Assembly: GCA_900550545.1 (NCBI GenBank)
Contig: URSS01000014.1
Location: 1 to 55,151 of the forward strand
Length of the DNA: 55,151 nucleotides
From: an uncultured Lachnobacterium sp.
Lineage (GTDB): Bacteria; Bacillota; Clostridia; Lachnospirales; Lachnospiraceae
Reading direction: 5' to 3'
In this document: one piece after another, positions 26,015 through 34,584 of the stretch
Layout of the letters: the number at the start of each line of letters is the position of its first letter
Position numbering within the stretch: position 1 is the stretch's first letter
Translations under genes and position numbers: made by a program
The notes under the pieces: model-generated
Told to the model about the DNA's origin: nothing
Databases searched by the model: none
What the model saw: the letters and a program-made list of their open reading frames with translations, nothing else

Positions 26015-26863
26015 ATGGAAACAAAGGAATTTGTGGTGACAGTCAGGCGTAGACAATTTGACGAAATTGCCTACCGTATGATTTCTGAAAATGAAATATA
26101 TGGAATCATTGATTTTTCAGTGGAAGAACAGGCAAACGATGTGTTAGTGAGCTATCAGAATGAAGCCTATGTTCCGTTGCCAGTATATTTCGAAAGAGAG
26201 CTGACACGTGCGGAAATTCTTCGAATATTTGAAAATTACTTTGCAATTATAGATGGAATGGCGGGATTTCTGCTGGATGAACATCAACTTCTACTGGATT
26301 GCCGACAGATATATATGGATCCGGAAAGTGGGGAACTTCGTTTGATTTATCTACCGGACCTTGCGTGTGAAGAAGAAATTTCTATTGTGGAATTTATCCG
26401 CCAGATACTATTCCTGGTCAGATATGATCCAAATGAGGACAGTTCCTACATTGTACGGATTATGAATGAGCTGAATGCCAGAACCGAATTTGATGCGACT
26501 CATTTTTGCGCTTTGATTCATGAGCTCGCAGCAGAAGATGTGCCTGCAAAGCAGGAACCTGCCGTGCCGGAAGGAGCATATCTGTTTCGGGAGAGTACCA
26601 AAGAAAAAATTTATCTGCCGGATGAGGGGCTGGTAATGGGAAAAGATCCGCAACAGTCAGACTATTGTATCGCAGAGAATCAGGCCGTGAGCAGAAGACA
26701 TGCCCAACTGGAAAAACTGGATGGGGAATGGAATCTGATAGATTTAAATTCACTCAATGGTACCTATAAAAATGGCGAACGCCTGGTTGGAAATATAGCA
26801 AACCGCCTGGAGAACAAAGATGTTATTTTTCTGGCTGATGAGCGGTTTATATATTACGCATAA
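26015..26863 (+). CDS. FHA-domain protein with DUF6382-like N-terminus
   Basis: 282 residues. The first 170 resemble the DUF6382-type domain often found before FHA domains in Firmicutes. The C-terminal FHA domain (about 195-280) has VMGKDPQQSDYCI, the phosphothreonine-binding VSRRHAQL and LNSLNGTYKNGERL. It lacks a membrane segment. It should bind phosphothreonine sites made by one of the two kinases. GAGGTGA precedes the ATG. It is followed after 14 bases by another FHA gene. Confidence 0.85.
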   Translation: METKEFVVTVRRRQFDEIAYRMISENEIYGIIDFSVEEQANDVLVSYQNEAYVPLPVYFERELTRAEILRIFENYFAIIDGMAGFLLDEHQLLLDCRQIYMDPESGELRLIYLPDLACEEEISIVEFIRQILFLVRYDPNEDSSYIVRIMNELNARTEFDATHFCALIHELAAEDVPAKQEPAVPEGAYLFRESTKEKIYLPDEGLVMGKDPQQSDYCIAENQAVSRRHAQLEKLDGEWNLIDLNSLNGTYKNGERLVGNIANRLENKDVIFLADERFIYYA

Positions 26864-26877
26864 AGAAGGAGGAAAAA

Positions 26878-27738
26878 ATGCTGAATATAGCAAATGTGGA
26901 TGAAAGCTTAAAAATGTATATCAGAAAAGAACTGTTGGTGGATGACTTTTTTGAACTGATGAGTCTTGTCACAGAAAATATTTATCAGGGGCAGAGTAAT
27001 CAACAGGTTCTGCAGCTGGATACAGCGACCATCCGAATTAAAAATGGAAATCTGATTCTTTTAAGAAAAAACGGAAGTGCAATTATGAATTTTGCCGAAA
27101 TCCGGAATTTTTGTAAGGAGACCGTGTTTGAGACAATTTTCGCGCTTGGAGAAAACTGCACAAGAATCACAGAGTTTTTGCAGTTCCTTGATGATACAAG
27201 CCGCTGTACCAATGTTATGGATATACAGAATTATTGTGATGAAGCATCCGGTGCAGCCAACAATACCGTAGCCGGAGCATATACCGACCGGTATGCGGCA
27301 TCAATGCAGGATAGAAACATGCAGCAGATGCCATCCATGCCGTCGGGAGATGAGACGGGTGTACTGGATCCGGCATATCTGCAAAAGGCATTGCACAGCA
27401 GTGCTTCTTCGAGGCTTTATGAGCCGGCTGCTGCAAGAGAACACAAATGTCTGCAACTGGTCAATACAAAGAGCGGAAGTATAACAGATATTGATAAGGA
27501 TCTGTTCTGGATTGGAAAAGGTGCAGACTGTGATCTTCGGATTCTGGATGAGACTGTCAGCAGAAAACATGCATCGATTATGTGCAAAAACAACCATTAT
27601 TTTTTGTGCGACAACGGATCCACAAACAAGACATTTGTAAATAACAAGGAGATTCCACCGAAAGCATCCGTTGAGATTTTTGACGGTGCAAGAATTAAGT
27701 TTTCGAATGTCGAGTTTAGTTTTCGCATTGAACAATAA
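26878..27738 (+). CDS. FHA-domain protein, unknown N-terminus
   Basis: 286 residues. The N-terminal part (about 1-120) is not recognised; a Met/Ala/Gln-rich linker follows. The C-terminal FHA domain (about 195-286) shows WIGKGADCDLRI, VSRKHASI and NGSTNKTFVNNKEI, where NKT replaces the usual NGT. It is probably a phosphothreonine-dependent adaptor. The RBS AAGGAGGA is strong. It is the second of two adjacent FHA genes, and the pair differs throughout the N-terminal part, so this is not a recent duplication. Confidence 0.8.
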   Translation: MLNIANVDESLKMYIRKELLVDDFFELMSLVTENIYQGQSNQQVLQLDTATIRIKNGNLILLRKNGSAIMNFAEIRNFCKETVFETIFALGENCTRITEFLQFLDDTSRCTNVMDIQNYCDEASGAANNTVAGAYTDRYAASMQDRNMQQMPSMPSGDETGVLDPAYLQKALHSSASSRLYEPAAAREHKCLQLVNTKSGSITDIDKDLFWIGKGADCDLRILDETVSRKHASIMCKNNHYFLCDNGSTNKTFVNNKEIPPKASVEIFDGARIKFSNVEFSFRIEQ

Positions 27739-27758
27739 GAAAAGGAGAGGAAGAGAAT

Positions 27759-28043
27759 ATGATTACGTTTACTGGATTACTCATTCTATTACTGGGAATT
27801 GTGATTATCGAGCAGCTGGTTGTCATTATTATGCTGATCGTAATGAATTGCAAAATAAAGAAGGAGAAGGCGGCACCTGCTCCGACACCGGTACAAAGCA
27901 ATTATACTGCGGTTGCAGCAAACCCGGTTCCACAGACAGGCATGTACACAAAGGGGATTATGATCTGCAGAAAATGCTATCGCCCGGTGCAGCTTCCAAA
28001 TAAATTCTGTAGCTGTTGCGGACAGAGTCTGGTCATGAGGTAG
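27759..28043 (+). CDS. small membrane protein with zinc-ribbon tail
   Basis: 94 residues. A strongly hydrophobic segment (about 6-31) is followed by a Pro/Ala-rich linker and a C-terminal zinc ribbon with two Cys pairs (ICRKCYRP and CSCCGQSL). No enzyme domain. It has a plausible RBS (AAGGAGAGG) and lies between FHA and J-domain genes, 6 bases before the latter. Function unknown; it may be a membrane adaptor. Confidence 0.72.
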   Translation: MITFTGLLILLLGIVIIEQLVVIIMLIVMNCKIKKEKAAPAPTPVQSNYTAVAANPVPQTGMYTKGIMICRKCYRPVQLPNKFCSCCGQSLVMR

Positions 28044-28049
28044 AAATAG

Positions 28050-28484
28050 ATGGAAAAGAATTATTATCAGATTCTGGGGGTAGGAGAACAGGCAGACGAA
28101 TCGGAAATTAAGAAAGCGTTCCGAAAGCTGGCGAAAAAGTATCATCCGGATACGAATCCCGGGAATCAGGAAGTGGCTGAGAAATTTCAGAAAATTAATG
28201 AGGCATATTCGGTGCTTGGTGATGCCGGAAAGAGACAGCGGTATGATATAGACCGCAAAAAGGGACCTGGCCCGCAGCCACAGCAGAATGCAGGGGCAAA
28301 GAAAAAACAGTCCGGTGGAAATGGATTCGCAGGATTTACACCAGGCGGTTTTAAAATGGATTTTGGCGATATGATGTTTGAAGAATTGCAAAATGAAAAA
28401 GCAACACAGAAAAAGAGTGCCGGTGTGAACATGGCGGATGTGAGCAGCCAGTTTGCAAGTTTCTTTGGCTTCCGTCCAAAATAG
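28050..28484 (+). CDS. J-domain (DnaJ-like) co-chaperone
   Basis: 144 residues. The N-terminal J-domain (1-68) is typical: YYQILGVGEQADESEIKKAF, the HPD motif in KYHPDTNPG (needed to stimulate Hsp70 ATPase), and FQKINEAYSVLGDAGKRQRYD. A Gly/Pro/Lys-rich linker and a short C-terminal region follow. It lacks the zinc and substrate-binding domains of true DnaJ, so it is a dedicated J-protein. An Hsp70/actin-like ATPase is encoded 8 kb downstream in the same operon and is the natural partner candidate. Confidence 0.9.
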   Translation: MEKNYYQILGVGEQADESEIKKAFRKLAKKYHPDTNPGNQEVAEKFQKINEAYSVLGDAGKRQRYDIDRKKGPGPQPQQNAGAKKKQSGGNGFAGFTPGGFKMDFGDMMFEELQNEKATQKKSAGVNMADVSSQFASFFGFRPK

Positions 28485-28499
28485 GAGTGTTATACATAG

Positions 28500-29366
28500 A
28501 TGGATATAGAAGTAGAAGACATTGCGCTTGAGGCGCAGACCATATTGCATGGGCGATTTCAAATCCGGGAAGTACATTATATCGGAGAGCAGGGCATTAC
28601 CTATATCGGATATGACAAGGTCCGGAAAAAGGATGTTATCATCAAAGAATTTATGCCCTATCGGATTGCAAACCGGGATCTGGATCATCGATCGGTTTTG
28701 TGCAGAGGCAGCAGTTGCAAAAACAAATTTGAAGAATTTGGGAAAGCCTTTCAGAAAGAATGTGAGTATACCCATATGGTTCAGGACATTAAAAGACCAT
28801 ACAGCGGATGCACAACCGTTTATGTAGATGATTTTACAGAAAATGACACATGGTATCTTGTGATTGAAAAAGCAAAAGGACGGTCACTTGATGCATGTGT
28901 GGGAGAACTGACGGTTTCACAGAAATACAGGATCATTCGGGATCTGTTACAGATTATAAGACAGATTCACAAAAGAAAACTGTTGCATTGCGACATAAAA
29001 CCGGCCAATATCATTGTTCGTCCGGATGGTCATATTACATTAATTGATTTTGGATCGGCCGCAAGAATGGGGAGCAGACCACATGGAGCAGTCTATGTCA
29101 GTCGTGGATATTCCGCGCCGGAATTGTACCAGAGAGGGAAGATCAGCCGGGCAACAGATATTTATAGTGTGGGTGCCGTGATTTATAACATGCTGACGGG
29201 ATATCAGCTCCCGCAGGCAGAAGATATTGAGGACATCCGGGAAATCCCCAGACTTTCAGAATTTGTGGAGATATCCGGATACAAAGAAAAATTATTTATG
29301 AGGATGCTTGATAAGGATAAAAAGAAAAGGCTGAAAAGCGTATTCTTATTATATTTTACAAGATAA
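28500..29366 (+). CDS. soluble Ser/Thr protein kinase
   Basis: 288 residues, kinase domain only. Seen are GEQGITYIGYD as a weak Gly loop, VIIKEFMP carrying the ATP-binding Lys, HCDIKPANIIV as the catalytic loop (Cys for Arg in HRD), LIDFGSAAR and SAPELY. No membrane segment. The loss of the HRD Arg suggests it does not need activation-loop phosphorylation. It lies just before the first sheath-like gene and is the second kinase of the operon. Likely targets are operon proteins read by FHA domains. Confidence 0.87.
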   Translation: MDIEVEDIALEAQTILHGRFQIREVHYIGEQGITYIGYDKVRKKDVIIKEFMPYRIANRDLDHRSVLCRGSSCKNKFEEFGKAFQKECEYTHMVQDIKRPYSGCTTVYVDDFTENDTWYLVIEKAKGRSLDACVGELTVSQKYRIIRDLLQIIRQIHKRKLLHCDIKPANIIVRPDGHITLIDFGSAARMGSRPHGAVYVSRGYSAPELYQRGKISRATDIYSVGAVIYNMLTGYQLPQAEDIEDIREIPRLSEFVEISGYKEKLFMRMLDKDKKKRLKSVFLLYFTR

Positions 29367-29393
29367 AAACAAGGAAAGAAAAGAGGTAACGTA

Positions 29394-31571
29394 ATGGAAG
29401 TGATTACACAGACAAACAGAACGATGTTATTCGAGGAAATCAATCCGGAAAAGCTTAATCTGCTGACACTTGTCGGAGATGCAAAGGATGTAGAGAGTCT
29501 CGATGATGCAAAAATCAAAGAGATTCATGAAGCTCTGCTTGTCAGAAGTTTTGATGAATTTTTGAACAAATTTGAGCCGGTTGTTTATTCCTATTTCAAT
29601 GCGGCAAATCAGAGTGTGGCATATACACTTGAGAAGCCGGAAGGAATTCCAGAGGAATACATCTCAGAGATTCCGTTAAATCAGCAGAATGACTTTTTAA
29701 ACATGCTGTTTACATTGATGGATACCAAGCGCGCACAGGGAATCATTAATGTGGATTTCAAATTTGAAAAGATTCTGGACATGATTTCTCCGAAGAAGAT
29801 CATGCGTGATATCAAACAGGTACGAAAAGAAATTCATTATCTTTATGGAGAATATGAAAAACTTGATGATGAAGATCCAAAGAAACTGGATTTAGGAGAT
29901 AAGCTGAATTACAAGTTTGAGGAAGCAAGTCAGAATTACAACAATGTCATGGCAATGTTGCCATTGGCAATTGAGGACATCAAGACACGTCTGCTTCTGA
30001 CACAGTCTCCGTCACAGAAAAACGAAAAGCAGCTTGCACTCGGAATGTTGCAGATGGGGGAAAATGGAGAACTCAAGGTGCTTGAGATCCCACAGAAAGA
30101 GAAACAGGAGTTACTTGCTCTGTCAACGACGGATACAAATACCGAACTGGCAGAAACCTTCAAGGAGGATTACGACAGCATCAATGAGGAACCTTCTGAG
30201 TATATTCGAAGCCTTGTAGTAAGAACCTTCTGTCCGATGACAGCAGTCGTAAACAGTGATGTGAATGTAGAACAGGAAGTAGAGAACTATAATACATATC
30301 TTGCATTTTATAAGAATGCTAAGGATGATTTTATCAAGACCGTAAAGCCGCTTGTAGAAAAGCTGCTTGGTGTTAAGGTATTTTTCGAGCAGTATAACAC
30401 AAAGGAAAAGGGAATGGTTCCATCTCTGCTTGTCACAAACACGAAACTGGACATGCTTGTGAGCAGCATGAATATCGATCGTTTAAAGACATACCTGAAC
30501 ACGGTTAATACAAAGAATGACTATACCAATACCGTATGGCTTGGTATCGTTCCGGATATCGAACTGGAATCTGCAAAGAAGAAGACTGTATCCCGTATGC
30601 GCTTTAAAGGCAACCAGTCAAGAGTCAAGACAGATGGTAACAGTATGGAATCACTTACGACACTTATGGATGCGATTCGTGAATATAAGATCCAGGTATT
30701 TTTCAATTATCAGACAGGAGAAAACACGACATTTAATTATGTGGCAACCTCCGGAGTGGACAGCTTTATTGAAAAATCTTCCATTCTTGCAAAGCGCGAT
30801 TTCAGTGAGTATGTATCCTGCTGTCTGCCAAACTTTACGATTGTTCCAAAAGAGAAGTCGGAAGTTGTGCTTGACAACAAGATGCTCATTTCGGAAGAGG
30901 GCGGCGTTGAGCTTTCCAAAGAGCGTGAAGACATTATGAAACTTTGGATTGAGGGTGTGTATGTAGGAGCTGCTTATGTTGCGGCAGGTATGGTAGCAGC
31001 ATACCAGTGTCCGGAATACTTAAAGGAGTTTTACAGCAATGTGACTTCCAAATATCCGGGTGTACGTTACGACATCGAAGCCGGAGATCATTCTTTAAAG
31101 ACAGTCACAACAATGGGTAAAGAAATTACAGGATTTACCAATACCATTAAAAATGTGATTAACAATAAGGGGTTTGGTTTTGTTTTCGCATCGGAAAGCA
31201 GCCAGATTCAGGGAAAAGAAGTACGTAACATCACCGTCTATAAGGCAAGAACCATGGCAATGATGGATGATGCATACGATTCATTATATAAAACAATGGT
31301 AAGTACTTATGTAGAGCGTATGCTCCGTTATCTGAGTAACGATTTCAAACAGGAGAATGTTACAAACTTCTTTAGTAATAATCCAAAGAGTCAGAAATCT
31401 TTGTGGGAAGCAGACAAAAAGTATATCAATGGTATTACCCAGCAGGGAGACGAACTCGACTTTGTCATTGATGAGACCACAAATGACTGTAACATTAAGC
31501 TTGGCTTTAACGGAAATGTTAAGAACCTCAAGGTATCTATTACAAAAGGTACAACGGGCAGCCAGCAGTGA
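29394..31571 (+). CDS. predicted contractile sheath-like protein 1
   Basis: 725 residues, no signal peptide or membrane segment. I do not recognise it from a named motif; the sheath call rests on layout. It is large, precedes two Hcp-like tube genes and has a paralogue at 39256. Its C-terminal 200 residues (GFGFVFASESS ... YKARTM ... TYVERMLRYLSNDF ... then beta strands) resemble the order seen in TssC/gp18 C-terminal domains. A conserved AYVAAGMVAAYQC lies near residue 525. N-terminal residues 1-80 match the paralogue (QTNRTMLFEEIN / QTNRTILFEKVN). It could instead be a fused small-plus-large sheath. The RBS AGAGGTAA is modest. Confidence 0.5.
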   Translation: MEVITQTNRTMLFEEINPEKLNLLTLVGDAKDVESLDDAKIKEIHEALLVRSFDEFLNKFEPVVYSYFNAANQSVAYTLEKPEGIPEEYISEIPLNQQNDFLNMLFTLMDTKRAQGIINVDFKFEKILDMISPKKIMRDIKQVRKEIHYLYGEYEKLDDEDPKKLDLGDKLNYKFEEASQNYNNVMAMLPLAIEDIKTRLLLTQSPSQKNEKQLALGMLQMGENGELKVLEIPQKEKQELLALSTTDTNTELAETFKEDYDSINEEPSEYIRSLVVRTFCPMTAVVNSDVNVEQEVENYNTYLAFYKNAKDDFIKTVKPLVEKLLGVKVFFEQYNTKEKGMVPSLLVTNTKLDMLVSSMNIDRLKTYLNTVNTKNDYTNTVWLGIVPDIELESAKKKTVSRMRFKGNQSRVKTDGNSMESLTTLMDAIREYKIQVFFNYQTGENTTFNYVATSGVDSFIEKSSILAKRDFSEYVSCCLPNFTIVPKEKSEVVLDNKMLISEEGGVELSKEREDIMKLWIEGVYVGAAYVAAGMVAAYQCPEYLKEFYSNVTSKYPGVRYDIEAGDHSLKTVTTMGKEITGFTNTIKNVINNKGFGFVFASESSQIQGKEVRNITVYKARTMAMMDDAYDSLYKTMVSTYVERMLRYLSNDFKQENVTNFFSNNPKSQKSLWEADKKYINGITQQGDELDFVIDETTNDCNIKLGFNGNVKNLKVSITKGTTGSQQ

Positions 31572-31585
31572 CTAAAACGGTTATT

Positions 31586-31604
31586 AGGAAGGAAACTTCC
31601 TTTT
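31586..31604 (+). other. GNRA hairpin between sheath-like and tube-like genes
   Basis: AGGAAG-GAAA-CTTCCT with a following T run (TTTT at 31601-31604): a 6-bp stem with a GAAA tetraloop. It is short for a full terminator; it may be a weak terminator or a 5' stabiliser for the tube-gene mRNA. Confidence 0.45.
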
Positions 31605-31633
31605 AATAAAATAAAAAACATAGGAGGCTAAAA

Positions 31634-32056
31634 ATGGGTTTCAAAGTAAGTATTGAAGCAAACGAAAAAATCGAGTTAGGCCTGGAAACAGTTACATCTG
31701 TAATATTTGATACAGATACGCCTGACGACAGCAATGCACGATCAACAGATCTTGGAATGGGAATTACCATCAAGGGAAAGATTCGTGCAAATATTGGGGG
31801 AATTGCAGATGATTCTATCAAACTTCCTGCATTTGCCCTTACACCGGCAGAGAACGCAAAGTGTTATGCAAACGTATCCGTTGAAGTAATTTCAGCAGGT
31901 AAAGTTGTAAGACAGATCACTATGGATACTGCTTATGTTGTTTCATACAAGGAAGACTTTTCGGATGAAAGCGGTGTTGGTACCTTTACGATCCAGCTGC
32001 GTCAGAAGAAAGACAAGAACAGCTCTGTAGCATACCAGGGCGGATTTGCTTATTAA
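31634..32056 (+). CDS. Hcp-like tube protein 1 (predicted)
   Basis: 140 residues, all beta-rich with no signal peptide. Its paralogue follows 22 bases later; shared stretches include TDTPDDSNARSTD / IDTPKDSDARTTD and the ending GVGTFTIQLRQKK / GVGTFKLIIRQKK. Size, beta pattern and place next to the sheath-like gene fit the Hcp/gp19 inner-tube fold, whose hexamers stack inside the sheath. The RBS TAGGAGGC is strong. It is flanked by hairpins, as expected for a high-copy component. No single decisive motif. Confidence 0.6.
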   Translation: MGFKVSIEANEKIELGLETVTSVIFDTDTPDDSNARSTDLGMGITIKGKIRANIGGIADDSIKLPAFALTPAENAKCYANVSVEVISAGKVVRQITMDTAYVVSYKEDFSDESGVGTFTIQLRQKKDKNSSVAYQGGFAY

Positions 32057-32078
32057 TTGAAAGGAGGAAAAAAGCGTA

Positions 32079-32495
32079 ATGGGTTTTATGTTAAATGTGG
32101 ATGATTCCATTAAATTAGGAGTAGACACAATCCAGACAGTAGATTTTGCGATTGATACACCAAAGGATTCAGATGCAAGAACAACAGATGTAAGTGTCAC
32201 AATGACAATCACAGGTAAAGTACTTACTATGGTAGACGATGGAACAGAGGGAACTGTAGACCTTGCTTTATGGTCTATGATCTCCGCAGAGACAGCAGAC
32301 TGCTATAAGAAAGTTACCGTCAGCGTAACAGCAGCAGGTCAGGTTGTAAGAGAGTATTCATTACCGAATGCATTCGTAGTAGATTACAGCGAAACATATG
32401 GTGATACTGAGGGTGTTGGAACTTTCAAACTGATTATCAGACAGAAGAAGAATGCAATTAATTCTACTGCTGTAAACGGAGGCTATGCATCCTAA
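32079..32495 (+). CDS. Hcp-like tube protein 2 (predicted)
   Basis: 138 residues, paralogous to the preceding gene along its whole length (MGFMLNVDDSIKLGVDTIQT against MGFKVSIEANEKIELGLETV). The RBS AAAGGAGGA is strong. A predicted tube subunit; two paralogues could form a mixed tube, distinct tip and shaft rings, or one may bind a cargo. A 10-bp GC-rich hairpin without T run follows at once. Confidence 0.6.
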   Translation: MGFMLNVDDSIKLGVDTIQTVDFAIDTPKDSDARTTDVSVTMTITGKVLTMVDDGTEGTVDLALWSMISAETADCYKKVTVSVTAAGQVVREYSLPNAFVVDYSETYGDTEGVGTFKLIIRQKKNAINSTAVNGGYAS

Positions 32496-32526
32496 AAAGT
32501 GAATTTTCTTTGAAAATTGACAGATA

Positions 32527-32567
32527 GCGTCAGCCCTTTCCAAAGGGGAAACCATAGGGGCTGACGC
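32527..32567 (+). other. strong hairpin after the tube genes, no T run
   Basis: GCGTCAGCCC (32527-32536) pairs perfectly with GGGCTGACGC (32558-32567). An inner CCTTT/AAAGG hairpin competes with it. The downstream sequence CCTTCTAAAG lacks a T run, so it is better read as a 3' mRNA stabiliser or partial terminator that raises tube-protein output relative to the downstream genes. Confidence 0.6.
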
Positions 32568-32608
32568 CCTTCTAAAGTCTAAAATCCGATAAAAATGAGA
32601 GAGTAAAA

Positions 32609-33223
32609 ATGAATGATTTAATAAAATGTCTGACATGTGCAATCATAGGAGTTGCACTTGGAATTGAAATGAAATCGACCGATGACTGGAGGATACAGGC
32701 AATTGCGATTGCAGTATCACTGGTTATTTTGATTCTCTTGTCTGTGATTTTTAAAACAGACAAAAAAGAGAAAAAAACGAATAACGTGGAGCAGAAAAAA
32801 CAAACAATAACGACAACGGCCAATGGAGAGGGTGCAAGAATTACACGTGCCGAGCCAAAGACCGCTATTGAGACAGGAAAGAAACCGGTTCGGGAATTGG
32901 TGTTGATCAATGAGGAGGGGGATGTGCTGTTTACGTGGGACATCCGGGGAAAGACTTCATTGGTCATTGGAAAAAGTACCCAGAAAGAACCGGTGGATAT
33001 AGATTTATCTATGTCAGCAATGAGCCAGATGATATCCAAGCAGCATGCTGTATTAAATTATACGAATGACGGATGGTGTATTGATGATATAGATTCAAAA
33101 AATGGAACAAGAGTACGAAAGCTTTCCCAGAATGCAATCATGGATGTAAAACTTGTGGGAAGTGTACAGCTGGCAGCCGGTGACATTATTTATATAGCAA
33201 GCACAATGCTGCAGCTCAGATAA
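32609..33223 (+). CDS. membrane-anchored FHA-domain protein
   Basis: 204 residues. Two hydrophobic stretches near the N-terminus (about 5-20 and 30-47) are followed by a Lys/Thr-rich linker and a C-terminal FHA domain (about 110-204) with SLVIGKSTQ, MISKQHAVL and DSKNGTRVRK. The phosphothreonine-binding Ser, His and Asn are present. It puts an FHA reader at the membrane, next to the tube genes. Third of four FHA proteins in the operon. Confidence 0.82.
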   Translation: MNDLIKCLTCAIIGVALGIEMKSTDDWRIQAIAIAVSLVILILLSVIFKTDKKEKKTNNVEQKKQTITTTANGEGARITRAEPKTAIETGKKPVRELVLINEEGDVLFTWDIRGKTSLVIGKSTQKEPVDIDLSMSAMSQMISKQHAVLNYTNDGWCIDDIDSKNGTRVRKLSQNAIMDVKLVGSVQLAAGDIIYIASTMLQLR

Positions 33224-33251
33224 TCAGAGAACATATCAATGGAGGAAAATT

Positions 33252-33797
33252 ATGGCATTAAACAGATGTAAAAACGGACATATGTACAGTGCAAGAAAAT
33301 ATGGAGATACTTGTCCATATTGTAACACAGAAATTGAAAGAGTAAATTTGTATTCCAATACCGGACGCAGGACAATGATTGATGATCCGGACAAAACCAT
33401 GCCGATCATGGGAACAGAAGAGAATGCCGATCCGGTAACCGGATGGCTGGTATGTATTGAAGGAACACAGTATGGAAAGGATTACAAGATCCATTCCGGC
33501 AAGAACTTTATTGGAAGAGCAGACAATATGCATATTCAGATTCTTGGAGATAATGCAATTTCAAGAGTCAATCATGCAGCAATCATTTATGATGCAAAAA
33601 ATCGTTCTACCTATCTGTTGCCGGGAGATTCATCAGGACTTGCATATCACAACGGAGAGGCTGTATATACGCCGGTGGAACTGCAGGCATTTTCTGTAAT
33701 TGAAATGGGACACAGTAAATTTATTTTTATTCCATTATGTGGAGAACATTTTGAGTGGAATGATGGAAGTGGTGAGACAGGAGAAGAGGATGAATAA
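33252..33797 (+). CDS. zinc-ribbon plus FHA-domain protein
   Basis: 181 residues. The N-terminal metal site is C6/H10/C21/C24 (RCKNGHMYSARKYGDTCPYC). A linker has two Thr sites 8 apart, T41 (TMID) and T49 (TMPI), both good FHA-type targets. The FHA domain (about 65-165) has FIGRADNMHIQI and ISRVNHAAI, but the NGT strand is altered to SSGLAYHNG. Carrying both phosphosites and a reader, it could self-bind or chain together. The next gene starts inside its last 8 bases. Confidence 0.82.
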   Translation: MALNRCKNGHMYSARKYGDTCPYCNTEIERVNLYSNTGRRTMIDDPDKTMPIMGTEENADPVTGWLVCIEGTQYGKDYKIHSGKNFIGRADNMHIQILGDNAISRVNHAAIIYDAKNRSTYLLPGDSSGLAYHNGEAVYTPVELQAFSVIEMGHSKFIFIPLCGEHFEWNDGSGETGEEDE

Positions 33798-34575
33798 AAT
33801 TCTTCGGATGATAAAGGAAATCAAAAGTTTTGCAATCGGAAATAATCTGTATGCAGACATCGGAAATGCACAGACGATCGGAACACGGGAAAAACAGGAT
33901 GATTCATTTGGAACCTGCATTAAACCATATGGCGTACAGGCAATCGTAGCAGATGGAATTGGTGGTTATGTAAATGGAAAACTGGCAAGTCAGATTACGG
34001 TGGAGACGTTTTTAGATGAATTTGATAAAAGGGATGTCACAGATAATCTGAGCTATTTTTTCCAAAAGACAGCAATTCTTTCTAATGAGCGTATTCGCGA
34101 TGAATTCGGAGAAACCAAGGGCGGAACAACCGTGGTTTCCGTAGTACTCAAGGATGACAAGATGTTTTGGACTTCAGTAGGAGACAGTAATATTGCAGTA
34201 TTCCGCAAAGATCGTCTGATCATGGTCAATCGCAAGGAAAATGTAAAAAACTGGCTGGAAAATCAGTATTATGCGGGCTATGCGAGACGAGAAGAAGTAT
34301 TAGACGGAAAATCAGACAAACGTCTGGTCAATTATCTGGGATACGATGGATTCCGGAAAGCAGATGAAGGCGACCGTCCGATTCTTCTCAAGAAAAAGGA
34401 TCGTGTTCTGTTATATTCGGATGGAGTAGAGATTCTTGGACAAATCGGGTTGGAAAACATTTTGAAAAAGAGGATGAATGCCCAAAAAATGGCAGATGCA
34501 ATCATTCAATCCGTTGTGACAAGCAAGAAGATAAAAAAGGATAATGCGACGATCGTTGTATTGAAAATAAAGTAG
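33790..34575 (+). CDS. PP2C-family phosphatase 2
   Basis: 261 residues from ATG 33790, which overlaps the previous stop by 8 bases and has the RBS AGGAGAAG. A longer frame from 33700 would run far into the FHA gene and is rejected. Metal and catalytic motifs are intact: REKQDDSF, VADGIGG, SVGDSNIAVF, LYSDGVE and KDNATIVVL. It is cytoplasmic. It is followed 9 bases later by a related but degenerate PP2C domain. Confidence 0.85.
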   Translation: MNKILRMIKEIKSFAIGNNLYADIGNAQTIGTREKQDDSFGTCIKPYGVQAIVADGIGGYVNGKLASQITVETFLDEFDKRDVTDNLSYFFQKTAILSNERIRDEFGETKGGTTVVSVVLKDDKMFWTSVGDSNIAVFRKDRLIMVNRKENVKNWLENQYYAGYARREEVLDGKSDKRLVNYLGYDGFRKADEGDRPILLKKKDRVLLYSDGVEILGQIGLENILKKRMNAQKMADAIIQSVVTSKKIKKDNATIVVLKIK

Positions 34576-34584
34576 GAGATTATT

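Noticed and set aside
27789..28775. A 328-codon minus-strand frame
   Set aside because: It spans the antisense of four plus-strand genes with clear domains (zinc-ribbon, J-domain, kinase); not a gene.
33700..33789. N-terminal extension of the second PP2C gene
   Set aside because: It overlaps the FHA gene by about 100 bases; the RBS AGGAGAAG and the PP2C fold fit ATG 33790.
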